A DNA stretch of 64,000 nucleotides from Spirosoma sordidisoli (lineage in GTDB: Bacteria; Bacteroidota; Bacteroidia; Cytophagales; Spirosomataceae), in NCBI RefSeq assembly GCF_004138325.1, contig NZ_SBLB01000006.1, forward strand, positions 186,001-250,000. The letters run 5' to 3'. Numbering within the stretch: the stretch's first letter is position 1; every line of letters starts with the position of its first letter. The notes under the pieces were generated by a model. The model worked only from the letters and a program-made list of their open reading frames with translations, made no database searches and was not told the DNA's origin. The position numbers were made by a program, and so were the translations under genes. Positions 44,663 to 51,810 of this stretch are shown here, piece after piece.

Positions 44663-47020
44663 TCAGTACCGGTACGACACCGTCAGGGTGCCCCGCGCTC
44701 CGTTGCCTTTGATGTAATCAGCGTCGCGGGCTGCCCACTGCGAAATGGCGGGGAAGTAATCCCGGTTCAGCAGATTCTCGACGCCCAGCGCCAGCGACCA
44801 GGCGGGAGTAAACTGATACGACCCGCTCAGGTTCACAAGCGTATAGGCCCGCACCGGCGCCTGCGCATAGGCATAAACCCCGCTGGCATTCGGCCGGAAC
44901 CGATCGCGGCTGCCGGCGGTCAGCGTACTGATCGAGAGCATCCACGCTGCGCTCGGTTGCAGCCGAATATAGGCCGTTGTTTTGGGCGATGCGATCCGGT
45001 CGTTACCCAGGTAGGTTTCGTAATCGCCGTCGGCATTCCCGTCCGACTTTCCTTCAATGTAGGCATAGCTGCCGCCAATGGCCAGCCAGCGCAGGGGCGT
45101 AATGTCCAGGGCGGCTTCGTAGCCACTCACCCGCTCCGGTGCCCGGATAATCTCGAACACCCCCGAGGGCAGCTGCCGGTACGACGCGCCCAGTTCTGAG
45201 CTGCTCCGGTACGCATTCAGCTCATACGAGACATAACGCCCCAGTTGCCCGGCAATCCCCGCTTCGTAGTTGTTGACAATAATCGGCTTCGTTTCCAGCT
45301 GGCTCACCACCGACCGCTGCGACGTTCGAAGAATACGGCCCAGTTCGTTGATCGAGAATGCCTGCGAGAAACTCACGAACGGCTGTATCGCCTTCAGCCC
45401 CGAGTACCGCAATCCTATGTTACCCACCAGCGCGTTATAGGTCAGGTCGCCCCCCTGCACGGCCAGGCCACCGTCGTATTTTTTAGTCGTAGCGTTGTAC
45501 GTTTTGAGGGTGGTAAAGTCGGACACCCGAACGGCTATATTTTCGTACCGAATACCGGCTTTCAGCGTCAGCTGATCGAAGAAATCTGTTTTTAGCTGGG
45601 CGTAGGGGGCCAGGTTACGCATGCGCATGTCGGGTGTCCAGAACCGGCCGTCTTCCAGCTTCTGGGCCGTCTGGTCGTTGAGCGCGTCGAGTCCGTAAAC
45701 CAGATTTCCGCTTACAGCACGCCCCAGCCGGTACGGCGTGTACAGATTCAGCCGGACGCCGTTCTTGTTGGACACCACGTTGGACTGCCCCCCGTTTTCG
45801 AAGAACTCAGCCTCGTACCCGTATACTGTCCGGAAGCTCTGCAGATAGGCTACGACCTCCAGGCCCGTCTTGCCGATCAGCTCGTTGTGCATGTACCGAA
45901 CGGTGGCGTTGTGGTTGTAGGGGGTTCCCTGCGGCCGGCCCGGTACCGATTCAGTGGGGACGCCAATGGTAGGTGTAACCCCAAACTTGCCGAGTTGCTC
46001 GCGGTAGTTCAGCTTCGACTCACTCCCGAAGTAGTTATACATCACCTCAACCCGCTGCCGGTCCGACAGGCGGTAGCCCACTTTGGCCAGCAGGTTGTAG
46101 CTGTTCATCTGGCCCAGGTTGTAAAACGGCGAAATAACCGCGCCCGTGGCATCCTTGAAGAGGCCCGTGCGCTCAACGGTTCCGTTCAGCACGTAATCGA
46201 TCCGGTTTGTTTTTCCGGAGAACTGCTGACTCAGCCGCCAGCCCTGCGTATCGGTAGCGTTGCTGAGGCCACTGGTCAGGCCGACCCAGGTCTGCCCCGA
46301 AAACGGTTTGTTGCCGGCCGGATTCTTCGTGATGTAGTTGATAATGCCGCCGTCGGCCCCGTTCCCGTAAATAGCCGTTGCCCCCTTGATGACTTCAACC
46401 CGCTCCAGCGCCGACGGATCGATGGTGCGAATATCGCGCCCTCCGTTACGCAGTGGCGTCGACTGCGGCACCCCGTCAATCAGCACCAGTACCTGCCGGC
46501 CCCGCAGCGTCTGGCCCGTATTGCTGGTCCGGTTCGTGAAATATCCGAAGCCGGGCACCGTATTCATCAGTACGTTGGTGATGTTTGTATTGATAGCCAG
46601 TTGCTCGGTGATCTGCCGGGGCGTCACGATGCTGACCGCCGACGGAACCTTACTCAGACTCTCGGCCTGCCGACTGGCCGTTACGACTACTTCATTCAGC
46701 GCGCGGGCGTTTGCTTTCAGGGTTATGAGTACGTCCGATGCCGGTTGCCCGTCAACCTGAACCACCTGCTCGATGGGATCGAACCCTACCGCCGATACAA
46801 CCAGCGTTTGCGACCCTACCGGCAGCGAACCCAGCTGGAACGTACCCGTCTCGTCAGCCGTTGTACCCTGAGGATATCCTTTGAGACTGATTGACACGAA
46901 AGCAGCTGGCTGACCATCGGCGCTGACGACGCGACCACGAATAGTACCGGTAGCAACCGGCTGCGCAGTACTGTTAAACGACAGAAATAGAATAGAAAAA
47001 AGAACGAATACGTTTCTCAT
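44663..47020 (-). CDS. TonB-dependent receptor, siderophore type
   Basis: A 785-aa outer membrane transporter with signal peptide (ending FNSTAQ), a carboxypeptidase-regulatory domain (about 25-105, TGTIRGRVVSADGQPAAFVSI), a plug (LNEVVVTASRQAESLSKVPSAVSIVT, GQTLRGRQVLVLIDGVPQSTP, IDPSALERVEVIKGATAIYGNGADGGIINYITK) and a barrel ending TLTVSYRY. The plug's 'ATAIYGNGADGG' and the C-terminal SQWAARDADYIKGNGARG follow ferric-siderophore receptors such as IutA/FhuE types rather than SusC. It is monocistronic, with its own promoter and a candidate operator upstream, which suits iron control. Confidence 0.9.
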   Translation of the reverse strand: MRNVFVLFSILFLSFNSTAQPVATGTIRGRVVSADGQPAAFVSISLKGYPQGTTADETGTFQLGSLPVGSQTLVVSAVGFDPIEQVVQVDGQPASDVLITLKANARALNEVVVTASRQAESLSKVPSAVSIVTPRQITEQLAINTNITNVLMNTVPGFGYFTNRTSNTGQTLRGRQVLVLIDGVPQSTPLRNGGRDIRTIDPSALERVEVIKGATAIYGNGADGGIINYITKNPAGNKPFSGQTWVGLTSGLSNATDTQGWRLSQQFSGKTNRIDYVLNGTVERTGLFKDATGAVISPFYNLGQMNSYNLLAKVGYRLSDRQRVEVMYNYFGSESKLNYREQLGKFGVTPTIGVPTESVPGRPQGTPYNHNATVRYMHNELIGKTGLEVVAYLQSFRTVYGYEAEFFENGGQSNVVSNKNGVRLNLYTPYRLGRAVSGNLVYGLDALNDQTAQKLEDGRFWTPDMRMRNLAPYAQLKTDFFDQLTLKAGIRYENIAVRVSDFTTLKTYNATTKKYDGGLAVQGGDLTYNALVGNIGLRYSGLKAIQPFVSFSQAFSINELGRILRTSQRSVVSQLETKPIIVNNYEAGIAGQLGRYVSYELNAYRSSSELGASYRQLPSGVFEIIRAPERVSGYEAALDITPLRWLAIGGSYAYIEGKSDGNADGDYETYLGNDRIASPKTTAYIRLQPSAAWMLSISTLTAGSRDRFRPNASGVYAYAQAPVRAYTLVNLSGSYQFTPAWSLALGVENLLNRDYFPAISQWAARDADYIKGNGARGTLTVSYRY

Positions 47021-47162
47021 GAAGCGAATGGTGTCGACCGGCAGGCAGGTTGGGCAAACCGCCCGAAAAGCGGATTACTGCTCAACGAATCCCCGGAGCG
47101 ACCTCAGTACGACGTCGGTTGTCCGGGGGTCTGATCCGACAGACAATTGGTGAATTATACGG

Positions 47163-47194
47163 CAAACCTAGGACTTGTTTAGAATCGATCCAAA
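47163..47194 (-). promoter_or_regulatory. Promoter of the siderophore-type receptor
   Basis: Read on the minus strand: TTTG (47194-47191), exactly 20 bp, then TAGGTTTG (47170-47163), a perfect TTTG-N20-TAnnTTTG match. The start point would be near 47156, giving a leader of about 136 nt. Confidence 0.7.
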
Positions 47195-47195
47195 C
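47177..47195. promoter_or_regulatory. Imperfect 19-bp palindrome over the -33/spacer, candidate operator
   Basis: GTTTAGAATCGATCCAAAC has matching ends (GTTT...AAAC) and GA/TC inside. It covers the -33 element and half of the spacer of the receptor promoter, where a repressor would block polymerase. A second partial copy in inverted order (AAACAAGTCTAAAC, around 47213-47227) lies further upstream. Fur or a similar regulator is possible but not shown. Confidence 0.4.
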
Positions 47196-47264
47196 AAATG
47201 CCTGAGTAATTTAAAACAAGTCTAAACAACTTGGGGTAAATCGACGGCGGGTGGGTAACAGAAA

Positions 47265-47290
47265 AGCCCCTCCGATTGCTCAGAGGGGCT
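47265..47290 (-). terminator. Terminator of the 67-aa lipoprotein gene
   Basis: An 8-bp stem (AGCCCCTC at 47265-47272 with GAGGGGCT at 47283-47290) is followed on the minus strand by TTTTC. Confidence 0.75.
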
Positions 47291-47346
47291 CTAATACGTT
47301 TATAGCGTTGTCGGTAATAAATACCGGCAGTTGTGCCTTAGTAAAA

Positions 47347-47550
47347 TTACTTCGCGCTATCCGACGACATGGTCGAAGCAGAATCGGTAGCCATGGTCGA
47401 ATCCGTAGCCATCGTAGATGACGAATCAGACATCATGGTCGACGTGCTGTCGGTTGTCGTCGTTTCGGTTTCGGTCTTTTTCGAGCTGCAAGAAGTAGCG
47501 AGGGCGATCATAGCCATGAAAAAGAAGGCAGATTTCGTGATTGCTTTCAT
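47347..47550 (-). CDS. Small Ser/Thr/Met-rich lipoprotein
   Basis: A 67-aa precursor with signal sequence MKAITKSAFFFMAMIALATSC and lipidated Cys21. The mature 47 residues are a low-complexity run of Ser, Thr, Asp and Met with repeats of 'MATDS/MSSDS'. The function is unknown; such small lipoproteins are abundant in Bacteroidota, often under stress control. It is monocistronic with its own terminator, and divergent from the ECF sigma gene. Confidence 0.7.
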   Translation of the reverse strand: MKAITKSAFFFMAMIALATSCSSKKTETETTTTDSTSTMMSDSSSTMATDSTMATDSASTMSSDSAK

Positions 47551-47621
47551 AGTTTTGGAATGTTTTTGTTTACAGATGAAAAATGAATGAATGTCAACGT
47601 TAATACCCTACCGGGTAAAAG

Positions 47622-47656
47622 GTAACCCAACTTTTTTTTATTTTTTTTTGGGTTAC
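47622..47656. repeat. Inverted repeat around an interrupted T tract upstream of the ECF gene
   Basis: GTAACCCAA (47622-47630) and TTGGGTTAC (47648-47656) pair perfectly across a tract of 8 T, A, then T residues. It lies 40-75 bp upstream of the sigma gene ATG, in its promoter region. The T tract could vary in length. Confidence 0.55.
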
Positions 47657-47695
47657 GTCTCCGGCGTTTCCCGTATTAAGTAATGAACCAACGCG

Positions 47696-48283
47696 ATGAA
47701 GGAAAGCAGGCAGCCTGCCTTGACTGATGATGAACTGCTGACGGGCCTGGCCAATGGGTCCGATCATGCGCTGACTCAGTTATATCGACGGTATTTCCCG
47801 ATGGTGCTGCATCTGGTTACGACCAACAGCGGTACCGACGACGATGCCAAGGATATTTATCAGGAAGCGCTTGTGGTGCTGTATGAGAAAGTTCGCTCCG
47901 GTTCGCTGGAGTTGCACTGCCAGCTGAAAACATATTTGTATTCGGTATGCAGACGACTGTGGCTGAAGCAGTTGACCCAGCAGAGCCGCTACATGGTACG
48001 CGATGTTGACGCAGCCGCAACGGACCAGCAGGCCGTTAATCAGTTAGATGATGATCTGACTGATCACGAAGAGCGAAACCGTCAGTTCGATCTGATGGCC
48101 GACTCGCTCGACCGGCTCGGTGAACCCTGCCGAACGTTGCTGGACGATTTTTACATCCAGCACCTGAGTATGCAGGACATCACCGAAAAATTTGGCTATA
48201 CCAACGCCGACAACGCCAAAACGCAGAAGTACAAGTGTCTGATGCGGCTGAAACGGCTGTTTTTTTCGGAGTACAAAGTATAG
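47696..48283 (+). CDS. ECF-type RNA polymerase sigma factor
   Basis: A 195-aa sigma factor: region 2 is ALTQLYRRYFPMVLHLV...DDAKDIYQEALVVLYEKV, then a polar linker, and region 4 is LDRLGEPCRTLLDDFYIQHLSMQDITEKFGYTNADNAKTQKYKCLMRLKRLFF. It belongs to the Bacteroidota group with the 'DNAKTQK' recognition helix. The next gene (67 bp downstream) encodes a membrane-anchored HtrA-like protease, occupying the place where an anti-sigma factor is usual. Confidence 0.9.
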   Translation: MKESRQPALTDDELLTGLANGSDHALTQLYRRYFPMVLHLVTTNSGTDDDAKDIYQEALVVLYEKVRSGSLELHCQLKTYLYSVCRRLWLKQLTQQSRYMVRDVDAAATDQQAVNQLDDDLTDHEERNRQFDLMADSLDRLGEPCRTLLDDFYIQHLSMQDITEKFGYTNADNAKTQKYKCLMRLKRLFFSEYKV

Positions 48284-48324
48284 GGTTCCCCCTGCGGCAA
48301 CCCTGTCAACTGATCATCCCATCT

Positions 48325-48338
48325 GACTCGAACGAGTC
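48325..48338. repeat. Short perfect palindrome upstream of the protease gene
   Basis: GACTCG-AA-CGAGTC lies 13 bp before the protease ATG. It could be an operator or a small hairpin at the ribosome binding region. Confidence 0.35.
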
Positions 48339-48350
48339 TGCACAACAAAT

Positions 48351-49367
48351 ATGGATATGAACGAACACAATGACATTGAAAACGCGCTGCGGGCCTATGG
48401 CGACCGCATCCGGTTTCGGCGCAGACTGGCGGCTATCCATGCCGACATGAACCTCGACGACGTACGTGAAGAGGCTCGTATGTACCGTTCAGACGCCACC
48501 CAGTCGGGCCAGATCCGCATGTTGTGGCGTACGTATCGCACTACGCTGGCCGTTGCCGCGTCGGTAGCCGTCATTACAACCTTTGGCTCTATTTTCCTGT
48601 ATCGGGCCTATCAGCAGAGCCACAAGCAGCAGGAGCAGCAGTACAGCCAGTTGAGCAAGGAGATCCAGGCGGTAAAGTCGTCGCAGCGGAAACTCATCAA
48701 TGATTTCACGGGGCGGAGTCGCTCGCTGAGCGTCAACCCGGCTCAGATTGCCGGGTCAGGTTTTCTGCTGACCCCCGATGGCTACTTCGTCACCAACAAT
48801 CACATTGTTCGGGATGCCGACTCGGTTTATGTGCAGAGTGCCAAAGGCGAGATCTACAAAGCCCGGATCGTTCATACCGACCAGGCCCACGATCTGGCTA
48901 TTCTGCAACTGTGCGACGATACGGCTTTCCGAACCATGCCACCGGTTCCGTATAGTTTCGAGGCACATACGTCCGATCTGGGCGAACGCGTTTTCACCCT
49001 GGGCTATCCCCGCGAAGAGATTGTTTATGGCGAAGGCTATTTAAGTTCGGGAACCGGCTTCCGGGGCGATTCAACGGCCTATCAGGTAGCTATCGGTGTG
49101 AACCCCGGTAACTCGGGCGGCCCTTTACTCGACGAGAAAGGCAATGTGATCGGCATCATCAGCGGCAAACAGACTACCTCCGAGGGGGTTAGCTTCGCTG
49201 TGAAGACGTCCTATCTGCTCGAAAGCATCAGCAGCATTCCGGCCGACTCGCTGAAGGGCCTGCCACTGCGGCTAAACCGGAAGAATACGCTGGTTCGTCT
49301 GCCCCGCAAACAGCAGATCAAACGGATGCAGGATTACGTCTATCAGGTAAAAGTGTTCAAACATTAG
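48351..49367 (+). CDS. Membrane-anchored HtrA-like serine protease without PDZ domain
   Basis: Residues 1-60 are a charged cytoplasmic region (IENALRAYGDRIRFRRRLAAI), 63-84 a membrane helix (RTTLAVAASVAVITTFGSIFLY), 88-118 a coiled coil (QQSHKQQEQQYSQLSKEIQAV), and 130-310 an S1C protease with a complete triad: His151 (FVTNNHIVRDADS), Asp181 (AHDLAILQL) and Ser255 (VNPGNSGGPLLDEKGNVIGI). The protease is thus periplasmic. There is no PDZ domain, unlike DegP/DegS. Directly after an ECF sigma gene, the protein may be an anti-sigma factor/protease hybrid that senses envelope stress; this is inference. Confidence 0.88.
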   Translation: MDMNEHNDIENALRAYGDRIRFRRRLAAIHADMNLDDVREEARMYRSDATQSGQIRMLWRTYRTTLAVAASVAVITTFGSIFLYRAYQQSHKQQEQQYSQLSKEIQAVKSSQRKLINDFTGRSRSLSVNPAQIAGSGFLLTPDGYFVTNNHIVRDADSVYVQSAKGEIYKARIVHTDQAHDLAILQLCDDTAFRTMPPVPYSFEAHTSDLGERVFTLGYPREEIVYGEGYLSSGTGFRGDSTAYQVAIGVNPGNSGGPLLDEKGNVIGIISGKQTTSEGVSFAVKTSYLLESISSIPADSLKGLPLRLNRKNTLVRLPRKQQIKRMQDYVYQVKVFKH

Positions 49368-49410
49368 TCGGCTAACGTAGTTGTATACGTAGTGTAAACA
49401 CTCGACAACT

Positions 49411-49692
49411 ATGAAAAAGCTCACTATGCTGGCCTTTGCGCTGGTACTCACAATGGCTGCGGCTTCGGCGCAGGACACGAAGGAAAACGCAAAAGAAACG
49501 GCTCGTCAGGCTGGCCGCACGGTAGATGCAGCCGGCGATAAAGCCGCCCGCGAAACGCGTAAAGCTGGTCGCAAAATTGACAGAGCTGCCAAAAACACCA
49601 AAGAAGACGTGAAAGATGGCACCAATAAAGCCATGGATAAAACAGAGCGCAAGCTGAAAAAGGCCGAGCGCAAACTGGATAATTCGAAATAA
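49411..49692 (+). CDS. Exported Lys/Ala-rich helical protein (LEA/YtxH-like)
   Basis: A signal peptide (MKKLTMLAFALVLTMAAASAQ) is followed by about 70 residues of amphipathic repeats with an 11-residue-like period (ETARQAGRTVDAAGDKAARETRKAGRK, KNTKEDVKDGTNKAMDKTERK), similar in composition to LEA or apolipoprotein-like stress proteins. It is probably periplasmic and disordered until bound to membrane or protein. It follows the HtrA-like protease gene by 43 bp, which supports a stress link, and ends at a strong terminator. Confidence 0.7.
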   Translation: MKKLTMLAFALVLTMAAASAQDTKENAKETARQAGRTVDAAGDKAARETRKAGRKIDRAAKNTKEDVKDGTNKAMDKTERKLKKAERKLDNSK

Positions 49693-49709
49693 TACGCTCT
49701 TAGCACAGA

Positions 49710-49750
49710 CAAAGGCGTTGGGGCATAGCTCCGACGCCTTTGCTTTTTTG
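49710..49750 (+). terminator. Intrinsic terminator
   Basis: A 15-bp stem (49710-49724 with 49728-49742, two G-U pairs) with loop ATA is followed by CTTTTTTG. It closes the sigma - protease - LEA-like run before moaD. Confidence 0.88.
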
Positions 49751-49798
49751 CGGATCGCTCCGTTGCCTGCTACCCGTATATCTCTTTACTTTGACCTC

Positions 49799-50047
49799 AT
49801 GAACTCAACCGTATCTGTACTGCTGTTCGGTATTACCCGCGACCTGACTGGCCAGTCGGCCCTCTCCATACCCATCCAGACCGAAACCCGTGTTGGCGAT
49901 CTGCTCGACCAGGTTCGGCAGCAATACCCGGCCCTGGCGGGTGTGCGCTCCTTGCTGGTTGCCGTAAATGGCGAATATGCCGAAGTAGACCAGACGTTAA
50001 CCAGTAAAGACGAAATTGCGCTGATTCCACCTGTGAGTGGCGGCTAG
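49799..50047 (+). CDS. moaD: Molybdopterin synthase small subunit
   Basis: MoaD is the ubiquitin-like sulfur carrier of molybdopterin synthase. ATG at 49799 gives 82 aa; the upstream extension from 49718 crosses a terminator and is rejected. The fold runs from VSVLLFGITRDLTGQ to DEIALIPPVSGG with the required C-terminal Gly-Gly. It lies 5 bp before moaE. The other Moco genes are not in the window. Confidence 0.93.
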   Translation: MNSTVSVLLFGITRDLTGQSALSIPIQTETRVGDLLDQVRQQYPALAGVRSLLVAVNGEYAEVDQTLTSKDEIALIPPVSGG

Positions 50048-50052
50048 ATACT

Positions 50053-50463
50053 ATGATTGCTCTGACCACCGACCCCATTGATGTGGCCTCGGCCTTGAAA
50101 TACCTGCAATCGTCGCAGGCGGGTGCCATTGATCTCTTTCTGGGCGTTGTCCGCGATAATACGCAGGACCGCCCCGTTGACCGGCTCGAATACGAAGCCT
50201 ACGACCGGATGGCAATCAGCGAGATGCAGAAGATAGCCGACGAGGCCCACCAGCGCTGGTCGATCCTGCGCTACACCATTATTCACCGGAAAGGCACGCT
50301 GCTCACCGGCGAGATAGCTGTACTCATCGGCATCACCACCGCCCACCGGGCCGACGCCTTCGAAGCCTGCCGCTACATAATCGACACCATCAAGCAAACC
50401 GTGCCTATCTGGAAAAAAGAAATATTCACCGATGGCGAGGTATGGGTAAACGCCCATCCATAA
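50053..50463 (+). CDS. moaE: Molybdopterin synthase catalytic subunit
   Basis: MoaE forms the active site that inserts two sulfurs into precursor Z (cPMP). Conserved parts are GAIDLFLGVVRDNTQDRPVDRLEYEAYDRMA, HRKGTLLTGEIAVLIGITTAHRADAFEACRYIID and the active-site Lys in VPIWKKEIFTDGEVWVN. The length of 136 aa is normal. It follows moaD directly. Confidence 0.95.
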   Translation: MIALTTDPIDVASALKYLQSSQAGAIDLFLGVVRDNTQDRPVDRLEYEAYDRMAISEMQKIADEAHQRWSILRYTIIHRKGTLLTGEIAVLIGITTAHRADAFEACRYIIDTIKQTVPIWKKEIFTDGEVWVNAHP

Positions 50464-50532
50464 ACCAATAGGCTCTACAGGCCTGCGATTTACAAATGGG
50501 CGTTTGCTTATTGGAATGAACCGGGCGAAACT

Positions 50533-50859
50533 CTATCGCCTGTTGCTGCGAAATGGCTGATCAACCGGTACACGAATGGGTACAAGATTACGCTGCTGCG
50601 CGTTCGGCATAATTACCGGCCGAAAGATCCGGTCAGCCAGATGGCTCCAGTTGACCACTTGCATGTATTGACTAATCTGCTTGAGTGCGTTGTACATATG
50701 GGGAACAAGTTAACTGGTAAGAAGTTGTATATCAGCCAGAAATGCAACCACCCGGGCCTGGCTTGCCGCCAAATTACCAGTGGTAACACCGACTCGTTCT
50801 GGTTGTATATGTAGTAAACGAATTTGTAGGCAAAATGCTTTAAAATTCCTGCTATTCAT
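50533..50859 (-). pseudogene. Probable broken small gene of unknown function
   Basis: On the minus strand, ATG at 50859 opens a frame of 49 codons (ending GVTTGNLAASQARVVAFLAD...) stopped by TAA at 50710-50712. The same frame continues for 58 codons (VPHMYNALKQISQYMQVV..., ...NLVPIRVPVDQP) to TAG at 50533-50535. Both halves have protein-like composition, with amphipathic helices on either side of the stop, as if one codon (CAA to TAA) had mutated. An alternative is a frame on the plus strand, open from 50464 to 50814 in phase with moaE but lacking a start and with odd composition. I do not recognise the product. Confidence 0.35.
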
Positions 50860-51227
50860 TTATTTAACCGCCCTGGCTGCTGCCGTAAGCTCCGCAGATA
50901 AAGGAAGTTTTCTCCTGCTTCCCGAACTAAATTCAGCCTACTTTTCTCCGACAGCGTCCCCACCTGACGCGTGCTATGTGGCGTTGCGGCAATCCGAATT
51001 GGGTTAGGTTCTGCATGTACACCCGCCTTTCTACATACCTGGCACCACGGACCCTTAGCCGTAAAAATGCTTAATCTATAAGCAAATATATGCACTTGTA
51101 TGCAAATCTTACCTGGAATAGTGCACCTCGATATTGTGTAAAATTACCTACACTTTTACACCATCCCTAAGTATACTCAGCTACCTAAATAACTATCAAT
51201 CAATATATTGGTTACTCCCCAGAGTTG
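50860..51227. other. Intergenic region, no confident gene
   Basis: The DNA has lower GC and contains short open frames on both strands (for example minus 50856-51095 and plus 50780-51007) that lack a convincing start or family pattern. Together with the remnant at 50533-50859 it looks like decayed sequence. Confidence 0.45.
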
Positions 51228-51244
51228 TTGGCACAGTTTTTCCA
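51228..51244 (+). promoter_or_regulatory. Possible sigma-54-type promoter of the ytxH-like gene
   Basis: TTGGCACAGTTTTTCCA agrees with YTGGCACGrNNNTTGCW except at two positions, one of them the G of the -12 GC. It lies 46 bp before the ATG at 51291. Weak, because the -12 element is imperfect. Confidence 0.3.
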
Positions 51245-51290
51245 AATGCAATGTCGTGTTTATCACAGTCAACTTTAATACATCACTATC

Positions 51291-51632
51291 ATGTTGTTTG
51301 AAAGAAGAAAGCATCCACAGGACTACCTCACAGACCAAACCTTTCTGACTGGAGTACTGACCGGACTGGTCACTGGCCTGACAATCGGCTTTCTGTTCGC
51401 TCCACGATCAGGCAAAAAGCTGCGCAAGCAGATTGCGAACTCACTGAGTGACCAGAGCTGGGATGCCCAGCGCCAATGGAACAGAACGAAGGAGCAAGCT
51501 CGGGAAACCGTAGATACCATCAAGGCGAACGTAGGCTACGTTGCCGATAAGGCAAAAAATAAAGCCGAACACCTGGCCGACGATGTTCGCTCGGGTGTCG
51601 ATCATCTGAAAGATGCAGCCAGAATCGGTTAA
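51291..51632 (+). CDS. YtxH-family membrane-associated stress protein
   Basis: A 113-aa protein with one N-terminal membrane helix (about 19-39, FLTGVLTGLVTGLTIGFLFAP) followed by the YtxH hallmark RSGKKLRKQIANSL and an amphipathic tail of LEA-like repeats (RETVDTIKANVGYVADKAKNKAEHLADDVRSG). YtxH proteins are general-stress proteins of unknown activity. It is monocistronic with a clear terminator. Confidence 0.85.
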   Translation: MLFERRKHPQDYLTDQTFLTGVLTGLVTGLTIGFLFAPRSGKKLRKQIANSLSDQSWDAQRQWNRTKEQARETVDTIKANVGYVADKAKNKAEHLADDVRSGVDHLKDAARIG

Positions 51633-51671
51633 TACAGTTCGGCTATTCTGATTTACTCAACAAGTATGAAA

Positions 51672-51708
51672 GAATCCCCGACTCAGATTGAATCGGGGAT
51701 TCGCTTTT
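51672..51708 (+). terminator. Intrinsic terminator of the ytxH-like gene
   Basis: A 10-bp stem, GAATCCCCGA (51672-51681) with TCGGGGATTC (51693-51702), is followed by GCTTTT. Confidence 0.85.
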
Positions 51709-51810
51709 AACCGCCCAGCCTTTATAAGTCGATGCAGCGCTGTGCCAGGCCCCGACGGGCCATCTTTACTTCTGTAGTCACATTAATACTCAACGTCAAT
51801 TAGCAAAACA

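Noticed and set aside
50464..50814. Plus-strand extension of moaE by stop-codon read-through (116 codons)
   Set aside because: MoaE is complete at the normal length and the extra text has no domain pattern; the minus-strand remnant explains the open frame better.
50856..51095. Minus-strand frame of 79 codons as a gene
   Set aside because: It lacks a credible start and family pattern, and the composition is mixed; it may belong to a dispersed or decayed element but this cannot be shown without a genome search.
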